Below are positions 15,813-19,939 of a DNA stretch of 19,939 nucleotides, in pieces. Origin of the DNA: CAZITB01 sp964542055. GTDB taxonomy: Bacteria; Planctomycetota; Phycisphaerae; Sedimentisphaerales; CAMDDF01. The stretch is from contig CAZITB010000046.1 of assembly GCA_964542055.1 (NCBI GenBank), positions 1-19,939 of the forward strand, read 5' to 3'. Position 1 is the first letter of the stretch; each line of letters opens with the position of its first letter. Under the pieces are notes generated by a model. The model was not told the DNA's origin and ran no database searches. It was given only the letters and a program-made list of their open reading frames with translations. Position numbers and translations under genes: made by a program.

Positions 15813-17355
15813 AAAACCAAAAACATGCTTGCTATTGGCTTTTTTAATAATCCATAATATTTTTCTTGGCTACTCTAAATCCCAGAATCTCAAGCACCCA
15901 AGCGATGCTGAAAACGAAAAAAAATTTAAAAGCCTTATGACGAAGATTCCGTCAGATTATAAAACAGTGTTGGAAAATACAAAGCCTCTCAAGCATCATC
16001 GCGGTAACAGGATGCCGATTTACCTTTGGCGGTTGATGCATAATCTCGAAAAGCTTCAAGAGTCGGAAATCCGCGAATTGCTTGAAATGATAGATTCAAG
16101 AGGCTTTGCTTGTGCAGCAAGCTGGCGGCCAGATAACAAAGAGGCAACATTGGAAGATTGCATGAAGATTTCCGCTGCTCAGCAAGAACTCGGTCTTCAG
16201 GTAAATGTTAATGCCAATTCATGTATGTACCTTTTCTTTAATGGCGACGATTCAACGTTCCATATCGACAAAGAGGGCAACAAATTTTACGATGACTCTT
16301 TTGGAAAAAGAAAAATGGGTTGTCCTTTCGCTCTTGAGCATCGTTATGATGATATAAAAAGCCAACTCGCATATTATCTCAAGGCCTATAAAGACGCAAA
16401 CATCAAAATTGATTTTATCTTTGGTGACTGGGAAATAGACGGCCCCATCGAATGGAACAACGCGTGGCAGAACTCAAAAAAATGTGAGCGATGCCGACAA
16501 AACATTCAAAACATCGAAAACTTTACATCATTCCAATCGGCCCTCAGGCAAATCCGTTGTGATATCCAAAAAGAAGTCTTCAGCAAAACTATTAAAAAAT
16601 ATTACCCGGAAGCTATGATAGGCAACTATGGTGTATATCCCAGCGGCAAGTACCGCTACTGGTATGATTATTTTGAAAAGCCCATAGATACCGATAAGAT
16701 TCCTCATGTGAAGGATCAGCGAGCCGTTTACCGCCAGTGGTATGATGAATTCGACAAAACCGGATATACGCTGGCAATGCCTGTTACTTACACATGGTAC
16801 AACACCTTTAAGTGGTATGATTTTGAAAATCCGGATTATAGATGGTTTTATAACTTACTGCTTACAGGCACTAATGCAGTCAAGCACAATAAACAGGATG
16901 TCCCCGTTGTAGGTTTTGTACATTGGCATACGACTGTTCCTCCTGAAAAACCAGATCCTGCAGTGAAACAGTTTTCTCAACAGGGCTATCAGGAGCTTTT
17001 ATGGCACCTGTTACTACGAGGGTACGATTCCTTTTTCCTGTGGTCTTACAGCAGAGAACTCAATGAAGAAATCCAGATGCTTCAAAAAGTGTATGCCGAT
17101 TCACTGCAATACAGCGAGTTTCTCGAAAAAGGAAAACCAGTAACCTATGATGTTCCCAGAGAGCAAGCAACAGTAATTTCCGCAATCGAATACAACAACC
17201 AGCTGCTAATTCGAAGAACCAATTTTTCGACTAATGATGATATAATAAAGTTTGAATATAACGGCCGCTCTGTTGAAGTCCCGGCAATTCAAAACCAATG
17301 TATCTTACTAAATCTTTCTGTCGAAGAACCCGTAAATAAAGGAAGTAAAAAATGA
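15805..17355 (+). CDS. Exported protein of unknown family, possible hydrolase
   Basis: A 516-residue protein starting inside the end of the lipoprotein gene (ATGAATAA overlap). The N-terminus MNKKPKTCLLLAFLIIHNIFLGYSKS is signal-peptide-like, although the cleavage site is unclear and there is no lipobox. The body contains barrel-like segments: MPIYLWRLMHNL, SRGFACAASWRPDN, LQVNVNANS, KIDFIFGDWEIDGP (Asp208, Glu210, candidate catalytic acids), GFVHWHTTVPPE and YDSFFLWSY, followed by a small beta C-terminal region. A CERCRQN motif sits near residue 230. I recognise no named family; a sugar-hydrolase barrel is the likeliest fold given the pattern and neighbours. Tight coupling with the upstream lipoprotein suggests the two act together. 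Its stop codon overlaps a tiny orphan start at 17352. Confidence 0.75.
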   Translation: MNKKPKTCLLLAFLIIHNIFLGYSKSQNLKHPSDAENEKKFKSLMTKIPSDYKTVLENTKPLKHHRGNRMPIYLWRLMHNLEKLQESEIRELLEMIDSRGFACAASWRPDNKEATLEDCMKISAAQQELGLQVNVNANSCMYLFFNGDDSTFHIDKEGNKFYDDSFGKRKMGCPFALEHRYDDIKSQLAYYLKAYKDANIKIDFIFGDWEIDGPIEWNNAWQNSKKCERCRQNIQNIENFTSFQSALRQIRCDIQKEVFSKTIKKYYPEAMIGNYGVYPSGKYRYWYDYFEKPIDTDKIPHVKDQRAVYRQWYDEFDKTGYTLAMPVTYTWYNTFKWYDFENPDYRWFYNLLLTGTNAVKHNKQDVPVVGFVHWHTTVPPEKPDPAVKQFSQQGYQELLWHLLLRGYDSFFLWSYSRELNEEIQMLQKVYADSLQYSEFLEKGKPVTYDVPREQATVISAIEYNNQLLIRRTNFSTNDDIIKFEYNGRSVEVPAIQNQCILLNLSVEEPVNKGSKK

Positions 17356-17408
17356 CTATCAACCTGTTTAAAAAAATACAGATTTCATTCTTTGCTTTTA
17401 TTGCTTAA
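17352..17408 (+). pseudogene. 18-codon signal-peptide stub of a lost gene
   Basis: ATGA overlaps the stop of the preceding gene, with GGAAG about 6 bases upstream, exactly like a translationally coupled operon gene. The peptide MTINLFKKIQISFFAFIA is a basic and hydrophobic leader resembling a truncated signal peptide, then TAA. The next ~190 bases have no long frame. The simplest reading is the 5' end of a decayed or deleted exported-protein gene; a genuine leader peptide is the alternative. Confidence 0.5.
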
Positions 17409-17602
17409 CACGGTAGTTTAAAGTTAGTGATTTAAAGTTTGAACTGAGTCAGCGGCATTTATAGAAACTGCTTTTAAGGATTTACTAATGTATTCCAAAA
17501 GCCAGTTTTATCTAAGCTTATACAAACGCGGCCCCCCTCTATTTTGGATGAATTTACCATCCGAAAATTCTAACCTGACTATCTAAATAAAAGGAAAATA
17601 TT
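17409..17602. other. Longest non-coding gap inside the operon
   Basis: This 194-base stretch holds a short direct repeat (TTTAAAGTT twice near 17418-17442) and a small inverted repeat around TTTTGGATG and CATCCGAAAA (17543-17566). No strong promoter is visible. It ends with AGGA 8 bases before the ATG at 17603. It may be the scar of the gene represented by the stub at 17352. Confidence 0.45.
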
Positions 17603-19621
17603 ATGAGAACCATAACTTCAATTTTTATTTATTCTTTATTTCTTTTCATGCTGATCTTTTGCGGGCAGAGTTTTGCGGGAATTGAAATAGAAAAGATTCT
17701 TTTCCAGAAAGCTTATCAATCGAGTATTTATGACGACAGCGAACTGGTCGATGACGGCGGGACAATGTTTGTATATGTTCGAAATACCGATTCAGTTGCA
17801 AGAACAGTAACGGAGTTGAAAATTAACGGAACTGATGCTGATACGTTGGTATCGAACGAAACATTATTATTCTGGAGATACTGGCCTGAAACAATTCCTG
17901 CGGGAGAGGTTGCGGCAATAACTGTAAAGGCATTTGATAGCCCAATAGCCGACAACACCAGTGTTACAGTTTTTGTAAAATCTTCTTCGAATGCAACTGA
18001 TTCTATGACTACCACTCTCAAAGAACAAAAACTTAAACTCGGCTCTGTAATGGCAAGCCAGGACATGAAAACACTATACCTTTTTGTCAGGAACACAGAC
18101 AGTTCTGCCTATACTATTGATGACATATATATTAATGGCGCCATAAGCAGCGGCAATATTACCCACGTGAGCGGTTCAACAACAATCAATCCAGGATGGG
18201 CTTATCCAATAAAGGTAAGTTATGCCAGCGCAATCCCTGAATTGAAACATCTTTCAATTTGTATTTCTGCTACCAAATCAGTCGGAGGATCCTATAATAT
18301 AGGCGCACCGCTTAGGCTTGTAAGGCCAAGATACGAAGTAGGCAACTGGAGTTCATCTCTGCCAGAGCCAGGTAACGAGGATCACCTTGCACATGCAAAA
18401 ACATGGGGATTAACCCATAATACAGGCCATGACAACTGGACCAATATACAAAATATGTTTGATGATTATGCGATTGCGGGTCTAACTCTTGATACCAGTT
18501 ACAATTCCCGCTTTTACAACCAGGGACTTGATAGAATGACTGCTTACTTTATTGACGATGAGCCTGACCACAGTGCAGATCCGGTTGGCCCATTGCTTAC
18601 AGAAAGCATGGACTGCTGGAGAGTTGATCCAACTCATCCCACATACATAAATCTTTGTAAGAATCATCGATTTGCACAGTACAGCCACATCACTGATATC
18701 GTTGGTATGGACCATTACATTATGTATGCACCGAATATTCTTGGCGGAACCAACGGCGGTGATTTTGAAGAAGTTCTTGAATACATGGATATTCTCAAAC
18801 TAAATACCGAACCAAGAATGATGTGGCCCTGGCCTCAGTTATTAGCTCCGGGTACATGGAATAACAATCCGGAACCGTGGGGAATTAATTTGCAGTTCTG
18901 GCAGCATATAATGTCCGGAGCAAAAGGACATAACTGGTTTAAATACGGACCAGGCTGGGAAAGCACCTACACATCCAGAATGTCTGAAGTTCAACAGGTT
19001 TCATGGGAACTTTCTCTGATTGAGGGCGTTGTTCTTTACAGTGAACAAGCCGACTTGGCAACAGCGAGCACTTCCAATGTTGAAGCTCGCGTACTTGTTG
19101 GCGAAGAAGCAATGGTGCTCATTATTGTGAATATGAATTACGATAAATGGCGTAACTGGCCTTGGGAACATTGGAAGTATGATATTAATTCTTCCTCGGG
19201 ATACGTTGATGTTGTCTGTCCGTCGTGGCTTTCAATCCAACAAATAAAACAGGCAACTTCAAGCGGTTGGGCAAATGTATCATATAGTTTCCCTAATTCT
19301 ACAACAGCAAGGATTAATTTCGACATTAAACATGACAGTATGGTTGTTCTACTGGGCAAAAATGACACTACTGCACCATCAACCCCACAAAATCTCAGAG
19401 TTTCAGGTGTTGACGGAAGCAATGCCACAATTGCCTGGGAAAAAAGTTTTGATAACTATGGTATTAATGTTTATCTGGTATATAAAAACGGAACCTATGT
19501 TGGCACAACTAAGGGACCTGTTTATACCGGAACTGCCGGCAGTGGTGATTATTTCCAGGTTTACGCATGTGACGCCGTATGGAATTCCTCACCAAGCAGC
19601 AATATTGTTTACATTCCTTAG
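17603..19621 (+). CDS. Secreted putative TIM-barrel glycosidase, paralogue without dockerin
   Basis: A 672-residue paralogue of the protein at 9558-12020. Signal peptide ends near CGQSFA|G. The same order follows: two beta-sandwich modules, then the unassigned hydrolase-like domain with FIDDEPD (Glu320), DIVGMDHY, LNTEPRMMWPWPQ (Glu403), HIMSGAKGHNWFKYGP, and a C-terminal Fn3 domain at ~588-672. It stops exactly where the paralogue continues into Ig-like and dockerin modules; no frame remnant of them is seen after the TAG. Candidate glutamates and their spacing are conserved, supporting a shared activity (inference). It would be freely secreted while the longer form may be attached or complexed through its dockerin. 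It is 247 bases downstream of the previous full-length gene and is the last complete gene seen. Confidence 0.85.
   Translation: MRTITSIFIYSLFLFMLIFCGQSFAGIEIEKILFQKAYQSSIYDDSELVDDGGTMFVYVRNTDSVARTVTELKINGTDADTLVSNETLLFWRYWPETIPAGEVAAITVKAFDSPIADNTSVTVFVKSSSNATDSMTTTLKEQKLKLGSVMASQDMKTLYLFVRNTDSSAYTIDDIYINGAISSGNITHVSGSTTINPGWAYPIKVSYASAIPELKHLSICISATKSVGGSYNIGAPLRLVRPRYEVGNWSSSLPEPGNEDHLAHAKTWGLTHNTGHDNWTNIQNMFDDYAIAGLTLDTSYNSRFYNQGLDRMTAYFIDDEPDHSADPVGPLLTESMDCWRVDPTHPTYINLCKNHRFAQYSHITDIVGMDHYIMYAPNILGGTNGGDFEEVLEYMDILKLNTEPRMMWPWPQLLAPGTWNNNPEPWGINLQFWQHIMSGAKGHNWFKYGPGWESTYTSRMSEVQQVSWELSLIEGVVLYSEQADLATASTSNVEARVLVGEEAMVLIIVNMNYDKWRNWPWEHWKYDINSSSGYVDVVCPSWLSIQQIKQATSSGWANVSYSFPNSTTARINFDIKHDSMVVLLGKNDTTAPSTPQNLRVSGVDGSNATIAWEKSFDNYGINVYLVYKNGTYVGTTKGPVYTGTAGSGDYFQVYACDAVWNSSPSSNIVYIP
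17735..18067. repeat. Near-identical 333-bp block shared by paralogues, copy 2
   Basis: Partner of 9681-10013. Perfect identity spans 17941-18036. The surrounding sequence of the two genes is clearly more diverged, including at synonymous positions. Confidence 0.9.
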
Positions 19622-19939
19622 TTTCCAAGTTAATACTATAGGATATGTTTTTTTAGCGGCAGGGACTTACCCTGCCGCTAAGTGGCAGCCTGCATTCTCT
19701 GTTTTGATTTGGTTAAAATGTAAACAAGTTCAATCTTTGGAGCACCGGAAAGGATTTTCTATAAAATCACCATAATATCATTTGGACTAAACCGCTACGC
19801 GGTAGGATTTTCGTAAGATAGACAATTTTCATCTAACCTTTTCTCCTTCTTTCAATTGGCGTATATTTTCCTTTTCCTACACTTTCATCGGGAGAGTGTA
19901 CTATTTCTGTTACATGAATCTGGAAAGGAATTTTACAAT
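19622..19939. other. Intergenic end region
   Basis: No convincing coding frame. Besides the hairpin at 19653-19681 it has a small palindrome ACCGC-TAC-GCGGT (19791-19803) and the word GGATTTTC twice (near 19752 and 19805). No gene start, RNA gene or recognisable insertion-sequence end was identified before the window ends. Confidence 0.5.
19653..19681. repeat. Strong inverted repeat after the last gene
   Basis: TTAGCGGCAGGG, loop ACTTA, then CCCTGCCGCTAA: a perfect 12-bp GC-rich stem 31 bases after the stop codon. It may stop or protect the end of the operon transcript. A T-run lies before the stem on the plus strand rather than after it, so it is not a textbook intrinsic terminator in either direction. 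Confidence 0.6.

Noticed and set aside
17489..17587. Possible 32-codon frame with AAGGA before its ATG
   Set aside because: Short, low-complexity product with no recognisable feature, in a region that looks like a deletion scar.
17728..18096. Minus-strand frame matching another at 9674-9967
   Set aside because: The two antisense frames resemble each other only because the plus-strand genes share a near-identical block; no start signal of their own.
19275..19775. 166-codon plus-strand frame extending past the last gene
   Set aside because: Mostly out of frame inside the secreted hydrolase gene, which has clear domain content; the part beyond 19621 includes the hairpin.
19741..19939. Possible insertion-sequence end or CRISPR-like repeat from GGATTTTC words and a small palindrome
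   Set aside because: Repeats are too short and irregular, and no transposase or spacer pattern is present.

Overview
The window looks like an accessory carbohydrate-degradation locus from a planctomycete, most plausibly a Phycisphaerae/Sedimentisphaerales-type bacterium. The basis is family knowledge plus what is visible: a pseudopilin-like protein starting MNNKKAFTLVELL, a LamG/discoidin surface protein with repeated DVYLGT...YYWRVDE modules, C-terminal dockerin-like GDFN.D..VD repeats, stand-alone NPCBM and beta-helix proteins, and moderate GC. There is no SusC/SusD pair, which fits a non-Bacteroidota PUL-like cluster. No rRNA, tRNA, CRISPR array, transposase or phage gene was seen.

Left part (1-4616, minus strand). 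A ROK-family repressor gene (3381-4616) is followed by a collapsed copy of itself (3091-3261), in which the first few codons are joined in frame to the last ~50. Next come a prepilin-like protein (2271-3071) and a large secreted LamG/F5-8C protein that runs off the left edge (1-2228). The collapsed copy keeps a perfect consensus promoter (TTGACA-N17-TATAAT) with a palindrome overlapping and abutting its -35 box, so the remnant may now serve as the promoter unit for the pseudopilin/LamG pair.

Control region (4617-4791). Two sigma70-like promoters point away from each other, and their -35 boxes are the two ends of one long AT-rich palindrome (4677-4715). The same palindrome core is found at the collapsed copy. 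The natural reading is a ROK repressor that controls itself, the rightward hydrolase operon and the leftward surface-protein genes in response to a sugar.

Right part (4792-19621, plus strand). Eight full-length genes in close order look like one operon: a stand-alone NPCBM protein, a beta-helix lipoprotein, a GH38-type alpha-mannosidase, a large secreted protein with a putative TIM-barrel hydrolase domain, Fn3, Ig-like and dockerin modules, a beta-helix plus unknown domain plus dockerin protein, a lipoprotein resembling clan-A glycoside hydrolases, an unrecognised exported protein translationally coupled to it, then a tiny signal-peptide stub of a lost gene, and finally a paralogue of the large secreted hydrolase without its Ig-like and dockerin tail. 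The two paralogues share a 333-bp nearly identical block flanked by diverged sequence, a sign of gene conversion.

Inferred function: a ROK-controlled system that binds, cuts and processes a mannose-containing glycan outside and then inside the cell. The best candidates for something undescribed are the paralogous secreted hydrolase-like pair (conserved DEP and TEP glutamates), the beta-helix/dockerin fusion, and the duplicated regulator whose deletion remnant became a promoter module.
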